Source: Bacteroidia bacterium
Lineage (GTDB): Bacteria; Bacteroidota; Bacteroidia; Bacteroidales; VadinHA17
Assembly: GCA_026391515.1 (NCBI GenBank)
Contig: JAPLEC010000454.1
Coordinates: 1 to 6,833, forward strand
DNA: 6,833 nucleotides
Reading direction: 5' to 3'
The notes beneath the pieces are model-generated. The model saw only the letters and a program-made list of their open reading frames with translations. It had not been told where the DNA came from and did not search any database. Of the stretch, positions 1 through 6,291 are shown piece after piece; position 1 is the first letter of the stretch, and each line of letters starts with the position of its first letter. Both the position numbers and the translations under genes were made by a program.

Positions 1-447
1 AAAATCAAGCCGGAACACTTCGTTGTCAGCATCATACTCATCACCAATGACAGATAATTTAATTATACTACCCTGTGCTAAGGTATTAACCCTTTCCTGG
101 GTAAGTTTTTCTATCTGTAATTTTTTGCTTTCTTCAGTGACCCGGAGCTGGTAATCAGCTGTTTTTTCGTATTTTCCTTTTTTGATCCATTCCTGGAGCG
201 ATGTATTCACATATTCTTCCACATCTTCAATTATGCTTTTACTGTCAACCAGATTTAATGCTCCTGTTGCAATATTTTTCCCCTTGATATTTTTTGTTTC
301 AATATTTGTATTCCCGATATTCAGATTGCCCGTCGCCGTATTCTGGTTCTTCTTCCCAATATCTAAAGTCCCCTGTGTGGTTTTTTGTGCGTTTATGGAA
401 CATAAAGACAGGCATACAATAATGCTGAAAAAAACAATTCTTTTCAT
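1..447 (-). CDS. Secreted protein of unknown function, C-terminus cut by window edge
   Basis: This frame starts at an ATG at 447 and stays open to base 1 (149 residues seen), so the C-terminus lies outside the window. Residues 1-20 form a signal peptide (hydrophobic run, then SINA before Gln21), so the product is exported. Residues 26-67 contain three short Gly-rich units of similar pattern (GTLDIG, GNLNIG, GALNLV), reminiscent of a short beta-solenoid or linker. Residues 70-125 are charged and probably helical, with the motif WIKKGKYEKTADYQLRV at 87-103, and the visible part ends in a possible beta segment with DEYDADNEVF. I recall similar W-x-K-K-G-x-x-E-K-x-x-x-Y-Q-x-R-V blocks in exported Bacteroidota proteins of unknown role, but cannot name a family. 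The start lies 27 bp after the stop of the upstream gene on the same strand, so co-transcription is likely. No function is proposed. Confidence 0.8.
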   Translation of the reverse strand, partial: MKRIVFFSIIVCLSLCSINAQKTTQGTLDIGKKNQNTATGNLNIGNTNIETKNIKGKNIATGALNLVDSKSIIEDVEEYVNTSLQEWIKKGKYEKTADYQLRVTEESKKLQIEKLTQERVNTLAQGSIIKLSVIGDEYDADNEVFRLDF

Positions 448-474
448 ATCTGCATTATTCTTTGTTAGCAGAAT

Positions 475-1182
475 TTAAAAAACGAATCCTATACCAGCTA
501 CCGGAAGGAAAGAACTGAATTTTGACTCCCATGGACTGTAAATCAGATCTATATTAAAGTACAGTCTCTTAAACTGTAACTCTGTTGTCAAACCATATAA
601 GGGACCCCAGGCAAGATGATCTAATTCAGAATCGAATGCATGCACTCTGCCAATTGAAGCACCAGCGTTCCATTTAATTTTCCCTCTAGTAATAATATTC
701 CTGGTTGCGCTGAGGTATAATGTTACCCTGGGATAAAATAAACCTGAGACATCAATTCCCCATTTCTTAAAAATATAACCTGTTCTGGCTCCTATTGCCT
801 CACCAGCAATGAAAAATCCTTTCAGGTCACCGATACTTTCTTTCGATTTTTCAGCTTCAATTTTAAAGGAGATGGCCCCTTTAATACCAGTTACATCTTT
901 AAGAACTTCCCAGGTAATTGTTTTATTAGTACCGGATGTTACATTCAACAGATCGCCCTTAACGGTTATCAGTTGAGTCCATGTTTTCCCTTCATCAACT
1001 GAATAGTAAGGAATTGCATTAAACAGATCTCCTTCTTTTCCGGTAATGTCGTATGAAATCACAACCTTATCACCTTCCTGCTTGAATGAAATATTGCTTA
1101 CCTCCTGTGCCAGTAAATTACTTGCGAAAAAAAACATGAAGAATACCAGCAATATGGCTGAAAAAAATTTTTGTTTTACCAT
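475..1182 (-). CDS. Exported Ig-like domain plus small outer-membrane beta-barrel protein
   Basis: This 235-residue protein has a clear signal peptide (residues 1-26, hydrophobic core, LLAQ before Glu27). Residues 27-110 form an all-beta domain with NISFKQEGDKVVISYDI, SVDEGKTW and TITWEVLKD. This is the Ig/FN3-like module I recall at the N-terminus of Bacteroidota surface proteins, including some formylglycine-generating-enzyme-like ones. Residues 120-235 alternate aromatic and Gly-rich strands and end in GIGFVF, with the terminal Phe typical of outer-membrane barrel proteins. About 115 residues is enough for a small eight-strand barrel. The likely location is the outer membrane with the Ig-like part periplasmic or at the surface, which is inference. 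It begins a probable two-gene unit with the gene starting at 447. A candidate promoter box lies about 60 bp upstream. No ligand or substrate can be proposed. Confidence 0.85.
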   Translation of the reverse strand: MVKQKFFSAILLVFFMFFFASNLLAQEVSNISFKQEGDKVVISYDITGKEGDLFNAIPYYSVDEGKTWTQLITVKGDLLNVTSGTNKTITWEVLKDVTGIKGAISFKIEAEKSKESIGDLKGFFIAGEAIGARTGYIFKKWGIDVSGLFYPRVTLYLSATRNIITRGKIKWNAGASIGRVHAFDSELDHLAWGPLYGLTTELQFKRLYFNIDLIYSPWESKFSSFLPVAGIGFVF

Positions 1183-1243
1183 AATTATAACCTATTAATT
1201 AACTGACTTGATAATCCAAAATATTAAGACTAAAAGATTATAT

Positions 1244-1251
1244 CAAATTTA
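1244..1251 (-). promoter_or_regulatory. Candidate Bacteroidota -7 box (TAAATTTG)
   Basis: Read on the minus strand, TAAATTTG matches the TAnnTTTG -7 consensus of Bacteroidota promoters. It lies 62 bp upstream of the ATG at 1182 in the 195-bp gap after the GH114-like gene. I see no convincing TTG -33 element at the expected distance, so this is tentative. The rest of the gap (1183-1377) is AT-rich with no other recognisable feature. Confidence 0.3.
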
Positions 1252-1377
1252 AACCTTTTTGATTAATCGCTCTATATCAGGTATTAAAAATCTGGTTTCG
1301 TCTTATTACCAAATATGTGTTGTAAGATTTATCGAATCAGAACATTTGCTTTTCCAGCAAGAAGATTCAGTGCAAAA

Positions 1378-2346
1378 TCATTCGAAATACTCATAAGCTT
1401 CTATAATATCAAGATAAACACCATCAAAACCAGCATTCAGAATCTTTTTTGTGTAAGATTCGTCATTACCAAAAATTATTTCCTGCCATTCCGGTTCCCA
1501 GAATCTGACTAAATAATTGCCTTCCCAGTCAGGATTTTCTTCATCAAGCCAGGCAGGATTACCCGTATCCCAGCCTGATTGCCAGTAATATCTGTAATCT
1601 TCAGCTTCTCCAATTGACATATATGATATTACCAACCGCTTTCCTCCATTTGCTTTATTTTTTAATTGTGCTATTTCTCCGGCAGTAAATTCAGTTGTTT
1701 CATTAAAGAACAAATCCATGATCAGGAGATCGTAATTCGTTGAAGTAACTGCATTTATAAAATCTGTCTTTGAACTAAAATTTATTGGATTAATTAAGTA
1801 TAAAAAGTTCTTTACCTGGGATAAGGAGGTAATGACATTACTGTTTTCTCCATAAATCGGCGCTGGATAACCAGGTATAGTATCTAATTCCCTGTGATTG
1901 GCTGCAAACGACACATAACCTTCAGCATTATTTTGAGTGTAAGAGTCGGCCATTTTGGACTGTGTTGAACAATAATCTGTAACCAGAATTGTATTTCCGG
2001 CATTTTTTGACAGGTCTAAAAATATCCTTAAATAAGCATTATCTTCTGCCGGAGTTGCCTGATCGTCATCATTGTATCCATAAAACAAATCTTCCTGCCC
2101 GTGTCCGTCTATTGCAGATAAATACTCACTGGCCAGGGAACCGTCTTCGTTACCGTCGCTGGTTACCAATTCAATCCCATTCTGTGGGATTATTAAGAAA
2201 TTCGGATTATTAAGTTTAGAATATGTGCTTATTGCAATTACAAAATTCCGCATTTCTTGTCTGAAATATAAATCAGGGCTTTCATCCTCATTGTTACAAG
2301 AAACTAACGAAAGCAATACGGTCAGGCAGAAAACAATTTTTTTCAT
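1378..2346 (-). CDS. MJ1477/TM1410-type (GH114-like) glycoside hydrolase lipoprotein, circularly permuted
   Basis: This 322-residue lipoprotein resembles endo-alpha-1,4-polygalactosaminidase relatives (TIM-barrel GH114/TM1410 group). The start is the ATG at 2346: it gives a lipoprotein signal (MKKIVF...LVSC, Cys17), whereas an in-frame ATG at 2388 would add 14 polar residues and overlap the upstream gene. Family blocks are visible in this order: FRQEMRNFV (28-36), FLIIPQNGIEL (50-60), AIDGHGQEDLFY (78-89), ILVTDY (120-125), then DLLIMDLFF (206-214), ISYMSIGEAEDYRYYW (240-255), NPDWEGNY (271-278) and GFDGVYLDIIEAYEYFE (306-322). As I recall the family, the second set normally precedes the first, so the chain appears rotated. 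By analogy with the fungal enzyme Ega3, D313 and E85 are the likely catalytic acids (inference). The true substrate is unknown. It follows the lyase-like gene by 17 bp, so the two are probably co-transcribed. Family assignment is firm; activity is not. Confidence 0.85.
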   Translation of the reverse strand: MKKIVFCLTVLLSLVSCNNEDESPDLYFRQEMRNFVIAISTYSKLNNPNFLIIPQNGIELVTSDGNEDGSLASEYLSAIDGHGQEDLFYGYNDDDQATPAEDNAYLRIFLDLSKNAGNTILVTDYCSTQSKMADSYTQNNAEGYVSFAANHRELDTIPGYPAPIYGENSNVITSLSQVKNFLYLINPINFSSKTDFINAVTSTNYDLLIMDLFFNETTEFTAGEIAQLKNKANGGKRLVISYMSIGEAEDYRYYWQSGWDTGNPAWLDEENPDWEGNYLVRFWEPEWQEIIFGNDESYTKKILNAGFDGVYLDIIEAYEYFE

Positions 2347-2363
2347 AATATCTAAATGTTTTA

Positions 2364-3722
2364 TTATTTGTACTTCCGGTTTAACCATGATTCAGGTACT
2401 GGAATAATACAGATATTCATCGACCTGTTATCTTCAGATAACATTGCCGATTGTATTTCTATTTTTGTCCCATTCGCATTGAATGTTGGATGAGTATGAT
2501 CTGAAGCAGTCATTTTATGACCTGTCGAAAGCAGGATCATTTCATGTGTATGCCTGTCAATCAAATAAATACCTCTGGAAAAATTGTCACCAACAGCCCA
2601 GCGGCCGTCTGATGAACCATTCACATGCCAGAGTCCGCTTCCTGAAGGTGTTTGTCCGGCAATAATCATCTCCCTGGTTCTTAAATTTACAATTCCAAGT
2701 CCTGTTGGATGTTCACGTGTTCCCGACGGACCCCAGCCCACTTCCTGTCCCGGATTTGTTGGATCGACAGGTTGCGTGGGTGTTCCGATTTTACGGTGAC
2801 CCATAATCGCAATGGCAACTTCATCCTTTGTAATAATTGCCTCATGAGTCACCCATTCATATGCAGCTTCAGGATAAAGGGGACGCAGTCCGGTTCCATC
2901 TGCTATTACAGTCCATGTTCGTTGCGGAGCTTTGCCTCCTGTTTCCCAGCAGAAAACAATCTCGCCCGGCACCCATGGATTTGCCTGAATATGACCCACC
3001 TGGAACGGAACAGCAATTATGAATTTTATCTCTCCGGTTTTTATGTTCATACTGCCCAGACCGGCAGGCCCTGCTCCCATTCTTCTCGGACCAAAATTAG
3101 ATTCAACTTTAACGCTGTCGGGAAGGTGTTTTGCAGATTCCTCCCTCCCAACTCTGAAATAGACCACCTGTTCATCAGCATCCAGAGCCATATCGCCTCC
3201 TGCTCCCATTTCAGCTGGTGTTGTTCCGCATATTCTTTGATACTCAGATGCAGGTTTTAACTTACCTGCTTCACTATCAGTAAATAATTTCCCCAGATCG
3301 ACTTCAATTACCTGGACAGGTACGCCGAAGCGTGGTCCTGACCTGGATTCGCTGGGAGGATATCGCATGAAATAAAGCTTCATTGATTTCCTTGCCACAT
3401 TGAGCATTCCTGTAAAACCTCCTTCTGTTACCTGCACAATCACACCAGTTTCTTCATTAACCGCAAATGCTTCACCGCGAACTCTGTTCGAACGGAAAAT
3501 TACCCATTTACCATCTGCACTCCATTGATTATGTGTCTGATAGATTTTCGAGTCGCCTTTAGGAGTACTGGTGAGAAAAGTAAGTTCTGTTCCGGTGACC
3601 GGATCTTTAACTATCTTTTTTTCTGAAGGGAAACGTGTACCAATCTGGGATGAAGCTGTTGTTATTTCCAAAGCAATCAGCAGCTGAATGAGGATGGAAT
3701 TACTGATGGTCCTGTGTTTCAT
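2364..3722 (-). CDS. Secreted oligogalacturonate-lyase-like (PL22-type) beta-propeller protein
   Basis: This 452-residue protein begins with a signal peptide (hydrophobic residues 8-23, cut near TASS/Gln26), so it is exported, unlike classical oligogalacturonate lyases, which are cytoplasmic. The rest shows repeated propeller-blade patterns: THNQWSADGKWVIF (63-76), AVNEETGVIVQVTEGG, IVNLRTREMIIAG, NGSSDGRWAVGDNFSRGIYLID and HPTFNANGTKI. Histidines that could form the PL22 Mn-binding and catalytic site are H244 (GHIQANPW), H293 (VTHEAI), H409 and H411 (SDHTHP), with R213/R214 as a possible base. In characterised PL22, as I remember it, a Gln lies three residues before the first His of the last pair; here that position is Ala406. 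The family reaction is beta-elimination of unsaturated di- or trigalacturonates. It could instead be a non-pectin lyase or a TolB-like sensor propeller. It heads the two-gene unit with the GH114-like lipoprotein. Confidence 0.75.
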   Translation of the reverse strand: MKHRTISNSILIQLLIALEITTASSQIGTRFPSEKKIVKDPVTGTELTFLTSTPKGDSKIYQTHNQWSADGKWVIFRSNRVRGEAFAVNEETGVIVQVTEGGFTGMLNVARKSMKLYFMRYPPSESRSGPRFGVPVQVIEVDLGKLFTDSEAGKLKPASEYQRICGTTPAEMGAGGDMALDADEQVVYFRVGREESAKHLPDSVKVESNFGPRRMGAGPAGLGSMNIKTGEIKFIIAVPFQVGHIQANPWVPGEIVFCWETGGKAPQRTWTVIADGTGLRPLYPEAAYEWVTHEAIITKDEVAIAIMGHRKIGTPTQPVDPTNPGQEVGWGPSGTREHPTGLGIVNLRTREMIIAGQTPSGSGLWHVNGSSDGRWAVGDNFSRGIYLIDRHTHEMILLSTGHKMTASDHTHPTFNANGTKIEIQSAMLSEDNRSMNICIIPVPESWLNRKYK

Positions 3723-3783
3723 ATTATTATTGAATTTATTTTATGTTTTATTTGTCAGATAAAAATCCACCTCATTGATAGTG

Positions 3784-3819
3784 TCATTGCGACCCCGACG
3801 AAGGAGGGGGAAGCAATCT
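3784..3819. repeat. Imperfect inverted repeat, probable dispersed intergenic element
   Basis: The arms ATTGCGACCCC (3786-3796) and GGGGAAGCAAT (3807-3817) pair with two mismatches around a ten-base loop. The flanking pattern TCATTGCGA...GAAGCAATCT matches a family of small intergenic repeats that I recall as common in Bacteroidota and some other genomes. The copy number in this genome cannot be seen from one window. It lies in the gap between ettA and the lyase-like gene, about 60 bp upstream of the latter's start. Confidence 0.55.
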
Positions 3820-3842
3820 TTTCTTGTACTTACAACTGTATC

Positions 3843-3930
3843 AAACCCACCCCTCGCTCCCTCTTTTACTTTACATCCCCCCATCCCCGTTGGCTTCGCC
3901 GATCCCGCAAGCGGGATTCAAAGGGGGAAT
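3843..3930. repeat. C/G-run repeat region with internal hairpin, downstream of ettA
   Basis: This stretch is far richer in C and G runs than its surroundings. It carries several CCCC blocks (3847-3887), then GGCTTCGCC, a perfect hairpin ATCCCGC-AA-GCGGGAT at 3902-3917, and AAAGGGGGAAT at the end. Read on the minus strand it begins ATTCCCCCTTTGAA, a pattern I remember from dispersed Bacteroidota intergenic repeats. It starts only a few bases after the ettA stop codon, so the hairpin may slow or end ettA transcription, although no T-tract follows. It looks like a composite of repeat pieces; its mobility or function is unknown. Confidence 0.5.
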
Positions 3931-3932
3931 TA

Positions 3933-5615
3933 TTAAACAATCTTCTTATATTTTATTCTTACCGGGGTAGTGTCTGTAACCCGTTTCTTATAGTTTTCTT
4001 CATAATCGGAGTAAGTTCCTTCGAACCATACTGCCTTTGAGTTTCCTTCAAAAGCCAGCATGTGTGTTGTTACCCTGTCGAGGAACCATCTATCGTGCGA
4101 AATTATTACAGCGCAGCCGGCAAAATTTTCCAGCCCCTCTTCAAGCGCTCGTAATGTATTGACATCTATATCGTTAGTGGGTTCGTCGAGCAGAAGGACA
4201 TTAGCTCCCGATTTGAGTGTCAGCGCAAGATGAAGCCTGTTTCTCTCTCCGCCAGAAAGTACTCCACATTTTTTTTCCTGATCAGCACCGGTGAAGTTAA
4301 ATCTTGCAACATAAGCTCTTGCATTTACAAGACGGTTTCCAACCATTATATCCTGTTGCCCGCCTGAAATTACTTCATAAACGGTTTTTGCAGGATCGAT
4401 AGCAGCATGATCCTGATCGACATACCCGAGTGATACAGTTTCTCCGATTTCGAAATTACCTTTAGTCGCTTCTTCCTGTTTCATTATCATCCTGAAAAGT
4501 GTTGTCTTTCCTGCGCCATTTGCACCAATAACACCAACTATCCCATTAGGCGGAAGATTGAAATCGAGCTCTTCGAAAAGAAGCTTATCGCCAAATGACT
4601 TGGCCACGTGTGATGCTTTTATGACTTTGTCGCCAAGTCTTGGTCCGTTTGGAATAAATATTTCAAGCTTCTCTTCCTTCTGTTTAACATCCTGGTTAAG
4701 AAGATTTTCATAAGCACCGAGTCTGGCTTTCGACTTTGCACGACGCGCCTTTGGAGACATTCTTACCCATTCAAGTTCGCGTTCAAGGATTTTCCGTCTT
4801 TTAACATTCCCTTTTTCTTCTATTTCAAGACGCTTGGCTTTTTGTTCAAGCCACGATGAATAATTTCCTTTCCAGGGAATTCCTTCACCTCTGTCAAGTT
4901 CAAGAATCCATCCAGCTACGTTATCAAGAAAATATCTGTCGTGGGTTATACAGATTACTGTACCATGATATTGCTTAAGTGTTGTTTCGAGCCACTGAAC
5001 CGATTCTGTATCGAGATGGTTTGTGGGTTCATCGAGAAGAAGTATATCTGGTTGCTGCAGAAGCAGACGACAGAGGGCTACCCGTCTTCGTTCGCCGCCT
5101 GATAAAATATTCACCCTGGCATCACTTTCAGGACATCGGAGGGCGTCCATGGCTCTTTCGAGCTTATGTTCAATATTCCATCCGTCATGATATTCTATTT
5201 TTTCCTGAAGAGCTGCCTGCCTGTCCATAAGCTGCTGCATCTTTTCAGCATTCTCATATACTTCAGGTTCTCCAAAACTCGCGTTAATTTTTTCATACTC
5301 TTTTATTATATCCAGAGTATCCTTAACACCTTCCTCAACGATCTCTCTGACAGAACGTTTTTCATCAAGAAGCGGATCCTGCGGAAGATGTCCGACAGAA
5401 TATCCCGGAAGAAAAGTAATTTCTCCCTGGTATTCTTTCTCTTTACCGGCTATAATCTTCAGCAGAGTTGATTTACCTGAACCATTAAGTCCGATAATGC
5501 CGATTTTAGCGCCAAGAAAAAATGAAAGAGAAATATCTTTAAGCACCTGCCTGTGAGGAGGAAATGTTTTACCCACGCGGTACATTGAAAAGATGATTTT
5601 ATTGTCGTCGGCCAT
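3933..5615 (-). CDS. ettA: ABC-F ATPase EttA, energy-dependent translational throttle
   Basis: This 560-residue soluble protein has two ABC ATPase domains and no membrane segments, the normal EttA size. Domain 1 has Walker A GLNGSGKST (42-50), signature LSGGE (171-175), Walker B ILLLDEPTNHLD with catalytic E196, and switch His in ITHDR. The P-site tRNA-interaction motif linker spans about 245-330 and is rich in Lys/Arg (RMSPKARRAKSKAR). Domain 2 has GANGAGKTT (364-372), LSGGE (453-457) and VLLLDEPTNDID with E478. The C-terminus RIKYKK is typical of EttA. In E. coli EttA binds the ribosomal E site and gates entry into elongation according to the ADP/ATP ratio. The start is the ATG at 5615 (MADDNKIIF); an in-frame ATG at 5663 adds 16 residues unlike the family. 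Repeat sequences lie on both sides, so it is probably transcribed alone. All catalytic motifs are intact. Confidence 0.95.
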   Translation of the reverse strand: MADDNKIIFSMYRVGKTFPPHRQVLKDISLSFFLGAKIGIIGLNGSGKSTLLKIIAGKEKEYQGEITFLPGYSVGHLPQDPLLDEKRSVREIVEEGVKDTLDIIKEYEKINASFGEPEVYENAEKMQQLMDRQAALQEKIEYHDGWNIEHKLERAMDALRCPESDARVNILSGGERRRVALCRLLLQQPDILLLDEPTNHLDTESVQWLETTLKQYHGTVICITHDRYFLDNVAGWILELDRGEGIPWKGNYSSWLEQKAKRLEIEEKGNVKRRKILERELEWVRMSPKARRAKSKARLGAYENLLNQDVKQKEEKLEIFIPNGPRLGDKVIKASHVAKSFGDKLLFEELDFNLPPNGIVGVIGANGAGKTTLFRMIMKQEEATKGNFEIGETVSLGYVDQDHAAIDPAKTVYEVISGGQQDIMVGNRLVNARAYVARFNFTGADQEKKCGVLSGGERNRLHLALTLKSGANVLLLDEPTNDIDVNTLRALEEGLENFAGCAVIISHDRWFLDRVTTHMLAFEGNSKAVWFEGTYSDYEENYKKRVTDTTPVRIKYKKIV

Positions 5616-5674
5616 ACATGATGGATTTTTTGACAATGTTAAAATTACATTTTCAATTTTCAAATAAAAATTTT

Positions 5675-5717
5675 AATATAAAAATAGTAGGGACGTTGCA
5701 TGCAACGTCCCTACTAT
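5675..5717 (-). terminator. Probable intrinsic terminator of the small membrane-protein gene
   Basis: On the minus strand the 34-base palindrome, which lies 22 bp after the stop codon at 5740, is followed directly by CTATTTTTATATTA. A strong stem followed by a T-tract fits factor-independent termination towards ettA. On the plus strand the following bases are AAACCC, so the signal appears to work in one direction only. Confidence 0.5.
5684..5717. repeat. Perfect 34-bp palindrome
   Basis: ATAGTAGGGACGTTGCA is followed with no spacer by its exact reverse complement, giving 17-bp arms without a mismatch; the symmetry stops at 5683/5718. The core GGGACGTTGCATGCAACGTCCC belongs to a type of dispersed palindrome that I recall from Bacteroidota and some cyanobacterial intergenic regions. 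It sits between the small membrane-protein gene and ettA. Copy number in this genome is unknown from this window. Confidence 0.85.
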
Positions 5718-5739
5718 AAACCCAAATATTTTTTCAGAA

Positions 5740-6123
5740 TCAGGCGGTTTTTCTCTCGAACAGTTTTTTCGTTTCCTCCTGAAATAGCACCCAAATTGAA
5801 TAGACCCCTCTCAGAGTTCCAATTGGGATATTAGGTATTGCAAGGATAGCAACCACTATTATCAGGTATCTTGCCCACGGCTGAAATGAAAGCAATCCAA
5901 TTCCACCGACAAGTTTAAGGGTCGCCAAAGATCCTATCAGAAGAGGGACGCTTAAAGATATGAAGCCGAGTATTGTTTTCGGTATTTCATCATCACCGAC
6001 CATTCCTTTTGCAAAATTGATCAGAAAAAAAACTCCCAGAGCAACAAACAGCCCTATAATTCCAAAGCCTATATGAATAGCTCCGACCACGGTGACATGG
6101 TTTTTCATTCTTGAATCTTCCAT
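5740..6123 (-). CDS. Small integral membrane protein of unknown function
   Basis: This 127-residue protein is mostly hydrophobic. Likely membrane segments are about residues 11-37 (GAIHIGFGIIGLFVALGVFF), 50-78 (ILGFISLSVPLLIGSLATL) and 84-115, the last perhaps a hairpin broken by IPNIPIGTLRG. A charged tail (QEETKKLFERKTA) follows. The pattern GGIGLLSFQPWARYL and YSIWVLF is one I associate with small uncharacterised membrane proteins, but I cannot give a function. The start could be the ATG at 6123 (MEDSR) or the ATG at 6108 (MKNHV); GGAAG lies eight bases before the second and could serve as a ribosome site, so the N-terminus is uncertain by five residues. It is divergent from the small lipoprotein gene and is followed by the palindromic terminator. 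I find no clear promoter box on this strand. Confidence 0.75.
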   Translation of the reverse strand: MEDSRMKNHVTVVGAIHIGFGIIGLFVALGVFFLINFAKGMVGDDEIPKTILGFISLSVPLLIGSLATLKLVGGIGLLSFQPWARYLIIVVAILAIPNIPIGTLRGVYSIWVLFQEETKKLFERKTA

Positions 6124-6265
6124 GATGATTAATTTTAATTCATTTACTAATTTTCATTCCAATAACAATGACTTGTAATTTAATAAATTGATGCATCCTT
6201 TTTAATAAATTTAATTTAAGGCAACCTTTTTTAACTTAAAAATATTCTTTTATTAAATTGTTTGT

Positions 6266-6273
6266 TAATTTTG
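6266..6273 (+). promoter_or_regulatory. Candidate Bacteroidota -7 box (TAATTTTG)
   Basis: TAATTTTG fits the TAnnTTTG consensus and ends 18 bp before the ATG at 6292, which would give a very short leader. A TTG -33 box at the usual distance is not evident. The surrounding gap (6124-6291) is strongly AT-rich, as expected for a divergent promoter region. Confidence 0.4.
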
Positions 6274-6291
6274 AATTAAATAATATGACCT

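Noticed and set aside
182..478. Plus-strand hydrophobic open frame of 98 residues
   Set aside because: It lies opposite the exported protein at 447-1, whose signal peptide and motifs are coherent; the Phe/Val-rich product is the complement of Lys/Asn-rich coding sequence.
1346..1360. TTGCT-TTTCC-AGCAA hairpin after the GH114-like gene as a terminator
   Set aside because: The stem is only five AT-rich pairs and no T-tract follows on the minus strand.
1378..2346. GH114-like gene as a simple C-terminal truncation (stop soon after YLDIIEAYEYFE)
   Set aside because: The family's usual C-terminal blocks are present in the same protein at its N-terminus, and the sequence after the stop does not continue the family in any frame I checked.
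2347..2388. Upstream in-frame ATG at 2388 as the start of the GH114-like gene
   Set aside because: It would overlap the lyase-like gene by 25 bp and place 14 non-hydrophobic residues before a textbook lipoprotein signal peptide beginning at 2346.
2709..3260. Plus-strand open frame of 183 residues
   Set aside because: It is antisense to the well-supported lyase-like gene, has no recognisable domain and a Cys/Ser/His-rich composition typical of a shadow frame.
5616..5663. Upstream in-frame ATG at 5663 as the ettA start
   Set aside because: The added 16 residues do not resemble EttA; starting at 5615 (MADDNKIIF) gives the family's usual length and N-terminus.
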